From the NCBI GenBank assembly GCA_019009955.1, contig CM032228.1, positions 1,614,501-1,678,500 of the forward strand: a stretch of DNA of 64,000 nt. Direction: 5' to 3'. Source of the stretch: Riptortus pedestris. Taxonomy: Eukaryota > Arthropoda > Insecta > Hemiptera > Alydidae. A program made the position numbers and the translations under genes. Shown here in pieces: positions 1 to 11,089 of this stretch. The notes below the pieces were generated by a model, which saw only the letters and a list, made by a program, of their open reading frames with translations, had not been told where the DNA came from and made no database searches. Numbering within the stretch: position 1 is the stretch's first letter; each line of letters starts with the position of its first letter.

Positions 1-269
1 CTAGCCTCGCGCAGATTCCGTCCCCTCCAGGTGCTCCGCGTTTATTCATTGCCGAGACTGCCATCTCCACATCTAGCTCATCCCAGTCTGGAGCCAATTC
101 AGTGCCTGGTGGCAATCTGGCCAGCCTTCTTAATTTCTTGTGCTGTTCTGAGTCCTGTACGACACTGTCTTCACCCAGAATTTCTCTGAGGAAGTTTATA
201 CTCGCACTCCTCAGGTCTCAGGTGGCCGGAATACCTGACGCTTGGTGTTTAATTGCCCTGTATGCAAGC
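1..269 (-). pseudogene. N-terminal edge of reverse transcriptase domain, cut by window edge
   Basis: On the minus strand from 208 to 1 an open stretch contains NFLREILGED, PDWDELDVEMAVSAMN and KRGAPGGDGICARL. The last segment matches the conserved opening of non-LTR RT (a helix, then K.APG.DGI). The frame returns to that of the endonuclease after a shift near 270. Catalytic RT motifs would lie left of the window and cannot be judged. Confidence 0.75.
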
Positions 270-1309
270 CCCCAGGCCCATTCGCTGTCGATTCACTCAC
301 GAACTTTCGCCACGAAGCTTTTTTTGCTGCAGTTATTTTTCCTTCGTATGCTCTTCTTGTTTTTTTATAAAGCTTCAACATGGCCTGCTTAAGCTCTGGG
401 TCCTGACACTTCTGTACGTTTTTTCTTATCCGGTTGACCAACTTCCTTGCCGAGTTTATCTCCTTGCTCCACCAGGGCTTTATCATCCCGTTGCTTTCCA
501 GTTCTGAAGCTATCATTAGCTGCTTCGAGAATATCCTTCAGCAGTTCTCCTACCCGAGCCTCAACTGTAGCTTTGCTCTCGGAGAAAGTGTGCTCTAAGG
601 ATTTTGGACTGTACTTTTGGTTTAAATGTTCCCTATATTTGTCCCATTCCGACTCTTTAAGAATGAATCTCCTGCCTGGGTGGGAGTCACTCTCTTTTCC
701 AGCTTGTCCCAAATCGAAAGTGATAGTGGCATGGTCGCTTACCGAATCATGCGCTACTCGCCAGTTTCTGATTCTCCCAGCCATATCCGGGGTCACTAAC
801 GTCACATCTATATGTGACTCCCCTCTGGCTCCGCAAAAGGTGGGAGGTGAATTCACTTCATTCCCTATCTGCAGTCTATTTTATCCTATGAAATCTGCCA
901 TAACTCGTCCTCTCAGGCTCGTGTTTCTAGAGCCCCATTCCTTGTTCCATCCATTGCAGTCTGTGCATATGACCACATTCTGCTGAAACCTCCTTAGTAG
1001 CTGTTCGATAGTGTCCAGTATCGGTCTCATGGCTTTGCTAGCTGGCATTTAGGCTGATATGATGTGGAAGGTTTCCGTGCCTCTTGTTACAGTCATCGCT
1101 GCTACCAGTTCTCTGCTCATTGAATGGTGTCCCAGCGCCTTCCACTCTGTTCCTCTATTAGCAATTGCTGCTTTCGGCCTTTCTCCAGGACAGTATTTAT
1201 AAACATGGCTTGCTTTCTGTGGGATATGAGCCAAACTCCCCTCCTTCACTGGAGGTTCCTGCATTGCTACCACTGTGCTAGCGCAGATCGCATCTCTCCA
1301 AGTCTCTCA
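270..1309 (-). pseudogene. Endonuclease (APE) domain plus linker of the non-LTR ORF2, broken
   Basis: Domain order from high to low coordinate: VAMQEPPV near 1270-1250 (the usual QEP glutamate motif), RPKAAIA and WKALGHHSMSREL, CTDCNGWNKEWGS near 960-920 (equivalent of the D.NA...WG motif), then PPTF, SHIDVTLVT, IRNWRV and SVSDHATITF near 850-710 (ID.TL and the catalytic SDH). All lie in one minus-strand frame apart from two TAA stops. After about 515 the frame changes into the linker with KPWWSKEINSARK and KASWRKFVSE. The canonical aromatic/acidic order is kept, so homology is clear although the gene is not functional. Confidence 0.85.
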
Positions 1310-4300
1310 ATATTTGGCAAGATGTGTGTCCACTGCCTGTATGGTCGCCTCACACTTCCCAGCTGCCAATATTTGGCAAGATGTGTGTCCACTGCCAGTA
1401 TTGTCGCCTCACACTTCCCAGCTGCCAATATTTGGCAAGATGTGTGTCCACTGCCAGTATTGTCGCCTCACACTTCCCAGCTGCCAATATTTGGCAAGAT
1501 GTGTGTCCACTGCCAGTATTGTCGCCTCACACTTCCCAGCTGCCAATATTTGGCAAGATGTGTGTCCACTGCCTGTATTGTCGCCTCACACTTCCCAGCT
1601 GCCAATATTTGGCAAGATGTGTGTCCACTGCCTGTATGGTCGCCTCACACTTCCCAGCTGCCAATATTTGGCAAGATGTGTGTCCACTGCCTGTATGGTC
1701 GCCTCACACTTCCCAGCTGCCAATATTTGGCAAGATGTGTGTCCACTGCCTGTATGGTCGCCTCACACTTCCCAGCTGCCAATATTTGGCAAGATGTGTG
1801 TCCACTGCCTGTATTGTCGCCTCACACTTCCCAGCTGCCAATATTTGGCAAGATGTGTGTCCACTGCCTGTATTGTCGCCTCACACTTCCCAGCTGCCAA
1901 TATTTGGCAAGATGTGTGTCCACTGCCTGTATTGTCGCCTCACACTTCCCAACTGCCAATATTTGGCAAGATGTGTGTCCACTGCCTGTATTGTCGCCTC
2001 ACACTTCCCAGCTGCCAATATTTGGCAAGATGTGTGTCCACTGCCTGTATGGTCGCCTCACACTTCCCAGCTGCCAATATTTGGCAAGATGTGTGTCCAC
2101 TGCCTGTATTGTCGCCTCACACTTCCCAGCTGCCAATATTTGGCAAGATGTGTGTCCACTGCCTGTATTGTCGCCTCACACTTCCCAGCTGCCAATATTT
2201 GGCAAGATGTGTGTCCACTGCCAGTATTGTCGCCTCACACTTCCCAGCTGCCAATATTTGGCAAGATGTGTGTCCACTGCCTGTATTGTCGCCTCACACT
2301 TCCCAGCTGCCAATATTTGGCAAGATGTGTGTCCACTGCCTGTATTGTCGCCTCACACTTCCCAGCTGCCAATATTTGGCAAGATGTGTGTCCACTGCCT
2401 GTATTGTCGCCTCACACTTCACAGCTGCCAATATTTGGCAAGATTTTGCCTGTATTGTCACCTCACACTTCCCAACTGCCAATATTTGGCAAGATGTGTG
2501 TCCACTGCCTGTATTGTCGCCTCACACTTCCCAGCTGCCAATATTTGGCAAGATGTGTGTCCACTGCCTGTATTGTCGCCTCACACTTCCCAGCTGCCAA
2601 TATTTGGCAAGATGTGTGTCCACTGCCTGTATTGTCGCCTCACACTTCCCAGCTGCCAATATTTGGCAAGATGTGTGTCCACTGCCTGTATTGTCGCCTC
2701 ACACTTCCCAACTGCCAATATTTGGCAAGATGTGTGTCCACTGCCTGTATTGTCGCCTCACACTTCCCAGCTGCCAATATTTGGCAAGATGTGTGTCCAC
2801 TGCCTGTATTGTCACCTCACACTTCCCAGCTGCCAATATTTGGCAAGATGTGTGTCCACTGCCTGTATTGTCGCCTCACACTTCCCAGCTGCCAATATTT
2901 GGCAAGATGTGTGTCCACTTCCTGTATTGTCGCCTCACACTTCCCAGCTGCCTTTATTTGGCATGATGTGTGTCCTCTGTCTGTATTGTCGCCTCACACT
3001 TCCCAGCTGCCAATATTTGGCAAGATGTGTGTCCACTGCCTGTATTGTCGCCTCACACTTCCCAGCTGCCAATATTTGGCAAGATGTGTGTCCACTGCCT
3101 GTATTGTCGCCTCACACTTCCCAACTGCCAATATTTGGCAAGATGTGTGTCCACTGCCTGTATGGTCGCCTCACACTTCCCAGCTGCCAATATTTGGCAA
3201 GATGTGTGTCCACTGCCTGTATTGTCGCCTCACACTTCCCAGCTGCCAATATTTGGCAAGATGTGTGTCCACTGCCTGTATTGTCGCCTCACACTTCCGA
3301 GCTGCGAATAATTGGCAAGATGTGTGTCCACTGCCTGTCTTGTCCCCTCACACTCCCCACCTGCAAATATTTGGCAAGCTGTGTGTCCACTGCCTGTATT
3401 GTCCCCTCACACTTCCCACCTGCCAATATTTGGCAAGATGTGTGTCCACTGCCTGTATTGTCGCCTCACACTTCCCAACTGCCAATATTTGGCAAGATGT
3501 GTGTCCACTGCCTGTATTGTCGCCTCACACTTCCCAGCTGCCAATATTTGGCAAGATGTGTGTCCACTGCCTGTATTGTCGCCTCACACTTCCCAGCTGC
3601 CAATATTTGGCAAGATGTGTGTCCACTGCCTGTATTGTCGCCTCACACTTCCCAGCTGCCAAGATTTGGCAAGATGTGTGTCCACTGCCTGTATTGTCGC
3701 CTCACACTTCCCAGCTGCCAATATTTGGCAAGATGTGTGTCCACTGCCTGTATTGTCGCCTCACACTTCCCAGCTGCCAATATTTGGCAAGATGTGTGTC
3801 CACTGCCTGTATTGTCGCCTCACACTTCCCAGCTGCCAATATTTGGCAAGATGTGTGTCCACTGCCTGTATTGTCGCCTCACACTTCCCAGCTGCCAATA
3901 TTTGGCAAGATGTGTGTCCACTGCCTGTAGTGTCGCCGCACACTTCCCAGCTGCCAATATTTGGCAAGATGTGTGTCCACTGCCTGTATTGTCGCCCCAC
4001 ACTTCCCAGCTGCCAATATTTGGCAAGATGTGTGTCCACTGCCTGTATTGTCGCCTCTCACTTCCCAGCTGCCAATATTTGGCAAGATGTGTGTCCACTG
4101 CCTGTATGGTCGCCTCACACTTCCCATCTGCCAATATTTGGAAAGATGTGTGTCCACTGCCTGTATTGTCGCCTCACACTTCCCAGCTGCCAATATTTGG
4201 CAAGATGTGTGTCCACAGCCAGTATTGTCACCTCACACTTCCCAACTGCCAATATTTGGCAAGATGTGTGTCCACTGCCTGTATTGTCGCCTCACACTTC

Positions 4301-5023
4301 CCAGCTGCCAATATTTGGCAAGATGTGTGTCCACTGCCTGTATTGTCGCCTCACACTTCCCAGCTGCCAATATTTGGCAAGATGTGTGTCCACTGCCTGT
4401 ATTGTCCCCTCACACTTCCCAGCTGCCAATATTTGGCAAGATGTGTGTCCACTGCCTGTATTGTCGCCTCACACTTCCCAGCTGCCAATATTTGGCAAGA
4501 TGTGTGTCCACTGCCTGTATTGTCGCCTCACACTTCCCAGCTGCCAATATTTGGCAAGATGTGTGTCCACTGCCTGTATTGTCGCCTCACACTTCCCAGC
4601 TGCCAATATTTGGCAAGATGTGTGTCCACTGCCTGTATGGTCGCCTCACACTTCCCAGCTGCCAATATTTGGCAAGATGTGTGTCCACTGCCTGTATGGT
4701 CGCCTCACACTTCCCAGCTGCCAATATTTGGCAAGATGTGTGTCCACTGCCTGTATTGTCGCCTCACACTTCCCAGCTGCCAATATTTGGCAAGATGTGT
4801 GTCCACTGCCTGTATTGTCGCCTCACACTTCCCAGCTGCCAATATTTGGCAAGATGTGTGTCCACTGCCAGTATTGTCGCCTCACACTTCCCAGCTGCCA
4901 ATATTTGGCAAGATGTGTGTCCACTGCCTGTATTGTCGCCTCACACTTCCCAGCTGCCAATATTTGGCAAGATATGTGTCCACTGCCTGTATGGTCGCCT
5001 CACACTTCCCAGCTGCCAATATT
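1305..5023. repeat. 59-bp satellite array, about 63 copies
   Basis: Period 59 (phase drifts one base per 60-base line). The plus-strand unit contains TGCCAATATTTGGCA (6-bp arms TGCCAA/TTGGCA around TAT), then AAGATGTGTGTCCACTGCC, then TCGCCTCACACTTCCCAGC. Homogeneity is high; recurrent variants are GTATGG/GTATTG and GCCAG/GCCTG, and one unit near 2440-2455 has lost about 8 bases. The consensus lacks stops in all plus frames, giving artefactual open frames up to 1319 codons. The minus strand reads LGKCEATIQAVDTHLAKY in the frame of the neighbouring endonuclease (see findings). Confidence 0.97.
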
Positions 5024-5737
5024 TCGAGACAGGATTTTCTAAAAAAAAGTGTAGTTGGTAATTGGCGAGTATATCATTCTTGAATGATCGGGTGTAGTCG
5101 GTAGTATTCGGCTCACGTATCGCTAGCCTCAAATTGATCCATATAGGATATGGCTCCTTCAGCCCTTCATCCCATTTCTCCTAAATTCCTTTTAATGAAA
5201 ATTTCCTATTCAGTTTGTAATCATGCGAGCATTTTCTCAAAATGTTTTACATATTTGTCTTATATTTTAGTTTCCACTCTACTATGTTATTAATCCGTAC
5301 TCATTCTGAGTTCGCCATTTCAGATTTTTCGTTCATTATAAGCTGCTGAATTGTAATTACATTCAAGCAACGTACGCTATTGGATATATTAAGGTTGCAT
5401 TTAATGTTGAATAACAAATTCGTTCCATGTATCTTATATTATTGGAAACTAGTTTGTTTCCACATAGCGTAGGTTAATGCAATGTAAGTTATTGGCAAGT
5501 TTCCAGACATTATGTGCTAATGTTTCTGTACCACGGATGCTATTTTCTACACAAGGTTCGGCTGCGGCATAGTACACATTATTGTTGCTGTTGTATATTG
5601 CAGAGTTTTTAGACACCTTATGCCACTGAATATTTTATGTTTTCTTCGCAAGGTATGCTATTAGATCAGTTGGCGGCTTGTCTGCAATATAAAGGTGTGA
5701 CCCTAAGGTTCTTACAGCCTCTTTGCGAGTACACCTC
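5024..5737. other. Unassigned AT-rich sequence
   Basis: No recognisable coding similarity, array or element end. It begins with the sequence into which the 59-bp array breaks off (CGAGACAGGATTTTCT, then an A-run). Confidence 0.5.
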
Positions 5738-6003
5738 ACTTTGGGTGCTCTAGCGGTCGCAATTTTTGTTTGATCAGTACCAAACATAATATTTGGCGTA
5801 TACTAGATTTGTTTAATACTAAAGATCAGTTATGTTACTGACTGAAATAGGAGTTTGGGAAGGGGCAAATTTGGTAATGTCTCCGTTTCCGTATTATAAG
5901 TCGGAAAAAGTGTATAGGACCAATCTTACTGCAATGGCCTATAAAAGTTGTCATGTAGAATTGTTCTCTGTTTTGAATATTATCTGAGATATTTGTATTT
6001 TCC
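5738..6003 (-). mobile_element. Old family A copy, core only
   Basis: Starts CTCTAGCGGTCGCAATTTTT and ends GAGATATTTGTATTTT. It follows the A core in order (GTTTGATC..TACCAAAC, CTGAAAT, TATCTGAGATATTTG) with many substitutions and indels. Both terminal motifs are missing. Confidence 0.65.
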
Positions 6004-6284
6004 TTTGTCTCTGAAATTCCACTTTGTAAATCAATGTACTTGTGGCGAAAACCATTTTATTGGTCCTGATAAATTAGATCCTTTACCGTCCGGCATCTCT
6101 GGGCGACAAAAACTGCACATAATTCAAACTGCATTGAGCGAAGATAATAATACGTAATTAATATCTTTGGATATAAAAGGTGAATTCGATAATGTATGGT
6201 GGCCATGTTTTTTCTATTGCAATATAAGATTTGAACTTTCCTTATTAATAAGTGTTCCTATGGACCTTGCTATATTAAAAAGAG

Positions 6285-6395
6285 ATTCATTTAAGGAAAA
6301 TCAGCTATTGAGGATGTACTCATAACGCGATTTTCAAAATGTTGCCCATTTCCTCAAATTCCAATCAGTCCCTACCTAGTAGGTGACGAAAATCT

Positions 6396-6453
<58 letters not shown>

Positions 6454-6495
6454 AAATTTTCGTCACCTACTAGGTAGGGACTGATTGACATTTGG
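6285..6495. mobile_element. Fold-back made of two inverted family A 3' segments around (AT)n
   Basis: The left part (about 6285-6400) is the A 3' region in minus orientation (GAAAATCAGCTATTGAGG, ACTCATAACGCGATTTTC). The (AT)n runs about 6402-6448. The right part is an inverted copy (TTCGTCACCTACTAGGTAGG). The arms ATCAGTCCCTACCTAGTAGG and CCTACTAGGTAGGGACTGAT pair almost perfectly over about 38 bp, so this should extrude as a long hairpin. Confidence 0.75.
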
Positions 6496-7115
6496 AACAT
6501 AAAAAGCATTAAAAATGAAAATCACAACACGACATGAAAATAAATGGTTTGTAGTTTAGATAAGCTAAAGTTCACATGGGAAATCTGCGTAGTTTACCCC
6601 TGCTTAAAAGATGTATTTTATTACTTTACTCATGGTTTGGAAAAGCAAATACATACAGCATTCAGAAGAAAATATTAAAGTTATTAAAAGAGGAAAAACA
6701 AGCCCATCATTAATAAGAATGTGAGACCAAAATGCTCCCAAAACACATTTCTGCAGCCATAATTTGATGAAATGTTGTTTGCGAAGATAAATTATTTAGA
6801 CGAGAGTTCATTTTTATTCTAAGTAATTAATTAAAAATAAAAAATAAGTATCCTTCATCAATTTCACCATCCTTCTTAAGTATTCCTTCATTGTCAACGT
6901 CTAATGAATCAAGGATCAAACATTTAATTTAGTCCTTCTCAGTAATCCCCTTCCGCCCTGCTACAAAAAATAATATCTCCGTTATTATTCATTCCAATAA
7001 TAACACTGATTCACACTTTCAGTTATGGCCTATTCTATTATTTGCTGGTGACATTCTACTTCATAATGGGAATGTCGAAAAAACGATCCATCCAGCCTAT
7101 CACTGCCGTCAAAAA
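6496..7115. other. AT-rich spacer with family A remnants
   Basis: Mostly unassigned. About 6570-6605 resembles an inverted A 5' end (GGGAAATCTGCGTAGTTTAC followed by CCCTGC), and near 6970 a short ATATCTCCGTTATTATTC matches the inverted A core. Confidence 0.45.
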
Positions 7116-7260
7116 AAGCCCTTCATTCAGGGGCTGCGTAAACTAAGCAGATTTCCCTCGAGAAGGTTTACAATAGATAAATATACATGCAGGTAGCACT
7201 ACTGTCAATGTTAAGTGAATAAATACATATGGTAATGAGAAATCTAGCAGTCAGTTTACA
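7116..7260 (+). mobile_element. Family A2 5' end
   Basis: CAGGGGCTGCGTAAACTAAG, then CAGATTTCCC, then ACAATAGATAAAT and GTGAATAAATAC in the order seen in the A2 copy at 29626. The terminal GTCCGTCACG is degraded. Confidence 0.7.
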
Positions 7261-7278
7261 ATATACCATGTATATATG

Positions 7279-7307
<29 letters not shown>

Positions 7308-7309
<2 letters not shown>

Positions 7310-7630
7310 GAATGTAACAAAAATTACTCTAAATAACAAAATAGACAACTTTTAACATGTGCATATTTGCCGAAAAACCAATAGGAAACGAAATATCGCT
7401 ATTTTTAATTTTAGGCCTCTCTTACGACCCCTCCCCACTCCAGCTCCATCTGCCGGGCTGATTTGTGACGCTAAACCATCATGTGTGTGTGTCTGTGTCT
7501 GTGTGCGTGTGTGTGTATATATACAGTAGATTTATACCATTTATTATTTAAGAATGTTATTTGAGCCATGAGGGTAGAATAATGATTTCTTCATATATTT
7601 AGCAATTTCATCCCCGGCCAGTGCTCACCA
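7308..7630 (+). repeat. Left arm of 0.3-kb inverted repeat
   Basis: Near-complementary to 8364-8673. The arm contains part of a family B unit (CCGAAAAACCAATAGGAAAC), a (GT)n stretch at about 7482-7518 and unrelated flanking sequence ending CCGGCCAGTGCTCACCA. A few substitutions and a GT-length difference separate the arms. Confidence 0.85.
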
Positions 7631-8363
7631 GGGAGCCGTTGGCAGACCTGGTTGTATACAATTGAGACGCTTCCTTCCGAGAGGAGAAAAATTTCTTATT
7701 ATTGTATTTGTTCACTTAATATTCATGGTGGTGTTGTGTTAGCAGTATGTAGGTTAATCTATTATGAAACTTCACGGTGGAAATCTGCTTAGTTTACGCA
7801 GCCCCTGCGTGACGGACATTTATTTTTTTACATATAAATAGAGAATATGTGGTGAGATAAGATCACAAGTGTGTCATACTAGTAGGGGGGAAATCTGCTT
7901 AGTTTACGCAGCCCTTGCCTCATGAACGCTTAAATATCGAATTTGGTAGCTATAGAACAAAAATTGAAGCGTCGTCAAGCTGTTGGTTTCTTGAACAGGT
8001 GTAGTAATTCAGGGCAGACACTGTTAGTCCATCGGCTCTGTCTCGGCACATTTCCTCATCAGCTATTGTCGGCAACAACTGAATCGGCCGAACAGCAAGC
8101 AGAATGGAACTCAGCCATACACAACCTGTCGATTGCATCTTATTAAAGAAACCAACAGCTGTAGTAATTCAGAATTACATAGTTACATATGTTACTACTA
8201 TTTAATTTATAAAAAGTTTTTGTTCTACTAGCAGCCAATAACACTGCTTTAAAAAATATTCCTAAATAATAATAATTAATTATTTGATAATATATTATAT
8301 CATATAATCTTCCTCATAAACTATGTAATTAACAAAATCTTTGTCTAAATTTGTACGAACGAC
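7631..8363. other. Loop of the inverted repeat, with inverted A/A2 5' ends
   Basis: 7697-7806 is an inverted A2 5' end finishing GCAGCCCCTGCGTGACGGAC. A second partial inverted end lies at 7886-7925. 7978-7992 (AGCTGTTGGTTTCTT) and 8147-8161 (AAGAAACCAACAGCT) form a further small inverted repeat, each followed by GTAGTAATTCAG. No protein similarity seen. Confidence 0.6.
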
Positions 8364-8673
8364 TGGTGAGCATTGGCCGGGGATGAAATAACTAAATATA
8401 TGAAGAAATCATTTTTCTACCCTCATGGCTCAAATAACATTCTTAAATAATAAATGGTATAAACTACTGTATATATATACACACACAGACACAGACTCAC
8501 ACACATGATGGTTTAGCGTCACAAATCAGCCCGGCAGATGGAGCAGGAGTGGGGGTCGTAAGAGAGGCCTAAAATTAAAAATAGCCATATTTCGTTTCCT
8601 ATTGGTTTTTCGGCAAATATGCACATGTTAAAAGTTGTCTATTTTGTTATTTAGAGTAACTTTTATTACATTC
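8364..8673 (-). repeat. Right arm of 0.3-kb inverted repeat
   Basis: Reverse complement of 7308-7630, including the B-type segment and a (CA)n tract. The spacer is about 730 bp. Confidence 0.85.
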
Positions 8674-8806
8674 ACTTTTGCCGAATAACAAGTATAAACG
8701 ACATATACACTAAAATATTAAAGTGGGATCCAACAATTGCATTGGGCACTAACGATTGAACCGAACTTAACAAAACTCTATACGCGAATTAGCATTAATT
8801 CCTATA
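8540..8806 (-). mobile_element. Family B unit, inverted, cut by the 49-bp array
   Basis: GAGTGGGGGTCGTAAGAGAG, then TTTCGTTTCCTATTGGTTTT, then GATTGAACCGAACTTAACAA and ATTAGCATTAATTC follow inverted B units elsewhere (for example 61560-61610). Similarity stops where the 49-bp array begins. Confidence 0.75.
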
Positions 8807-10496
8807 GCCAATAGCTCCATGCCCACTCCTTGTTCCACTTCCTCCCGTCTAGTACTCCTATAGCTCCTTGCCCACTCCATGTTCAACTTCCTCCCGTCTA
8901 GTACTCCTATAGCTCCTTGCCCACTCCATGTTCAACTTCCTCCCGTCTAGTACTCCTATAGCTCCTTGCCCACTCCATGTTCAACTTCCTCCCGTCTAGT
9001 ACTCCTATAGCTCCTTGCCCACTCCATGTTCAACTTCCTCCCGTCTAGTACTCCTATAGCTCCTTGCCCACTCCATGTTCAACTTCCTCCCGTCTAGTAC
9101 TCCTATAGCTCCTTGCCCACTCCATGTTCAACTTCCTCCCGTCTAGTACTCCTATAGCTCCTTGCCCACTCCATGTTCAACTTCCTCCCGTCTAGTACTC
9201 CTATAGCTCCTTGCCCACTCCATGTTCAACTTCCTCCCGTCTAGTACTCCTATAGCTCCTTGCCCACTCCATGTTCAACTTCCTCCCGTCTAGTACTCCT
9301 ATAGCTCCTTGCCCACTCCATGTTCAACTTCCTCCCGTCTAGTACTCCTATAGCTCCATGCCCACTCCATGTTCAACTTCCTCCCGTCTAGTACTCCTAT
9401 AGCTGCATGCCCACTCCATGTTCAACTTCCTCCCGTCTAGTACTCCTATAGCTCCATGCCCACTCCATGTTCAACTTCCTCCCGTCTAGTACTCCTATAG
9501 CTCCATGCCCACTCCATGTTCAACTTCCTCCCGTCTAGTACTCCTATAGCTCCATGCCCACTCCATGTTCAACTTCCTCCCGTCTAGTACTCCTATAGCT
9601 CCATGCCCACTCCATGTTCAACTTCCTCCCGTCTAGTACTCCTATAGCTCCATGCCCACTCCATGTTCAACTTCCTCCCGTCTAGTACTCCTATAGCTCC
9701 ATGCCCACTCCATGTTCAACTTCCTCCCGTCTAGTACTCCTATAGCTCCATGCCCACTCCATGTTCAACTTCCTCCCGTCTAGTACTCCTATAGCTCCAT
9801 GCCCACTCCATGTTCAACTTCCTCCCGTCTAGTACTCCTATAGCTCCATGCCCACTCCATGTTCAACTTCCTCCCGTCTAGTACTCCTATAGCTCCATGC
9901 CCACTCCATGTTCAACTTCCTCCCGTCTAGTACTCCTATAGCTCCATGCCCACTCCATGTTCAACTTCCTCCCGTCTAGTACTCCTATAGCTCCATGCCC
10001 ACTCCATGTTCAACTTCCTCCCGTCTAGTACTCCTATAGCTCCTTGCCCACTCCATGTTCAACTTCCTCCCGTCTAGTACTCCTATAGCTCCATGCCCAC
10101 TCCATGTTCAACTTCCTCCCGTCTAGTACTCCTATAGCTCCATGCCCACTCCATGTTCAACTTCCTCCCGTCTAGTACTCCTATAGCTCCATGCCCACTC
10201 CATGTTCAACTTCCTCCCGTCTAGTACTCCTATAGCTCCTTGCCCACTCCATGTTCAACTTCCTCCCGTCTAGTACTCCTATAGCTCCTTGCCCACTCCA
10301 TGTTCAACTTCCTCCCGTCTAGTACTCCTATAGCTCCATGCCCACTCCTTGTTCAACTTCCTCCCGTCTAGTACTCCTATAGCTGCATGCCCACTCCTTG
10401 TTCAACTTCCTCCCGTCTAGTACTCCTATACCTCCTTGCCCACTCCTTGTTCAACTTCCTCCCGTCTAGTACTCCTATAGCTCCTTGCCCACTCCT
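8807..10496. repeat. 49-bp tandem array, about 34 copies
   Basis: The unit reads ACTCCTATAGCTCCATGCCC, then ACTCCATGTTCAACTTCCTC, then CCGTCTAGT; period 49 confirmed from successive ACTCCTATAG starts (8903, 8952). Two variants (CTCCTTGCCC and CTCCATGCCC) occur in blocks: the first about 11 units carry TT, most later ones AT, then mixed near 10,040-10,490. Terminal units are more divergent, the usual gradient for arrays growing by internal unequal exchange. Confidence 0.97.
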
Positions 10497-11089
10497 TAAT
10501 TGTACTTTCCATACTGCGGAGGTGGTTCTTTACTTCCATCCATTCTGATCGCCATTTGCCTAGGATTCGGTGGCGTATGTGTCTAACTATGTCTTTTTGG
10601 TTTAAGTTTGTTTGTTTTTGTATTGACTTTATAATTAATAATAATAAGTAATTAATTTAGGCTGAAATTATTGGTGACCTTTGGAATACTTACATTAATC
10701 AGCAGCTGCTACGTGGTCTGTGTCTAGCTTGGAACCTTCTTGCTTTAATAATACGCTGTTTTCCCTTCGGTTATGAGCCAACTTGTAATTGCTTTAAAGG
10801 TAGTAGCGAGTGATGGCTTCTGGGGCTTTACCAGCAACTCTCCTAACCACTTCCCGATAGAACCTCTCAGCTGACAGGACATTAGAAGTCCTTGGAGCTA
10901 CTCAAGTATTTGCAGAGTCGCCTTATATCAAAGCTTATTACTCTTGTATTGCTGGCTAGCATCGGCCATCAAGGCAGCATGGTTGCATTATTTTCCTTAC
11001 TTCCTCCTGCGAAATAAAAGAAAATTAAAGAAATTTATTATATGTTATAGATTTACCTCTTGTACAAATTGATCAATTATAAAAAATGG
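10497..11089. other. Unassigned sequence
   Basis: No element end, array or protein similarity recognised. Slightly less AT-rich than its surroundings. Confidence 0.5.

Larger units (their letters stand above)
1..1309 (-). mobile_element. Non-LTR retrotransposon fragment (APE endonuclease to RT start), R1/Jockey-like
   Basis: Read on the minus strand this is the upstream half of an ORF2: endonuclease, a basic linker and the first RT residues. It runs off the left edge of the window, so the rest of RT lies outside. The 5' side is not intact; at about 1305-1309 it meets the 59-bp satellite. The APE nicks target DNA and RT then copies the element RNA (known for the family). This copy is dead: in-frame stops at 1307-1309 (TGA), 1049-1051 (TAA) and 881-883 (TAA), and frame changes near 515 and 270. 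The linker pattern (WW..E...RKLVNRIRK...YKKTRRAY...SWRKFV) is typical of R1/LOA/Jockey-group elements; the exact clade is not settled. Confidence 0.85.

Noticed and set aside
1305..5023. NFI-type binding sites in the 59-bp unit
   Set aside because: The palindrome is TGCCAA-TAT-TTGGCA, the half-sites being in the opposite arrangement to TTGGC-N5-GCCAA.
1124..5083. A 1319-codon open frame across the 59-bp array
   Set aside because: The period is not a multiple of 3 and the consensus has no stops in any plus frame, so all three frames stay open; the peptide merely cycles every 59 codons. No start or domain logic supports a gene.
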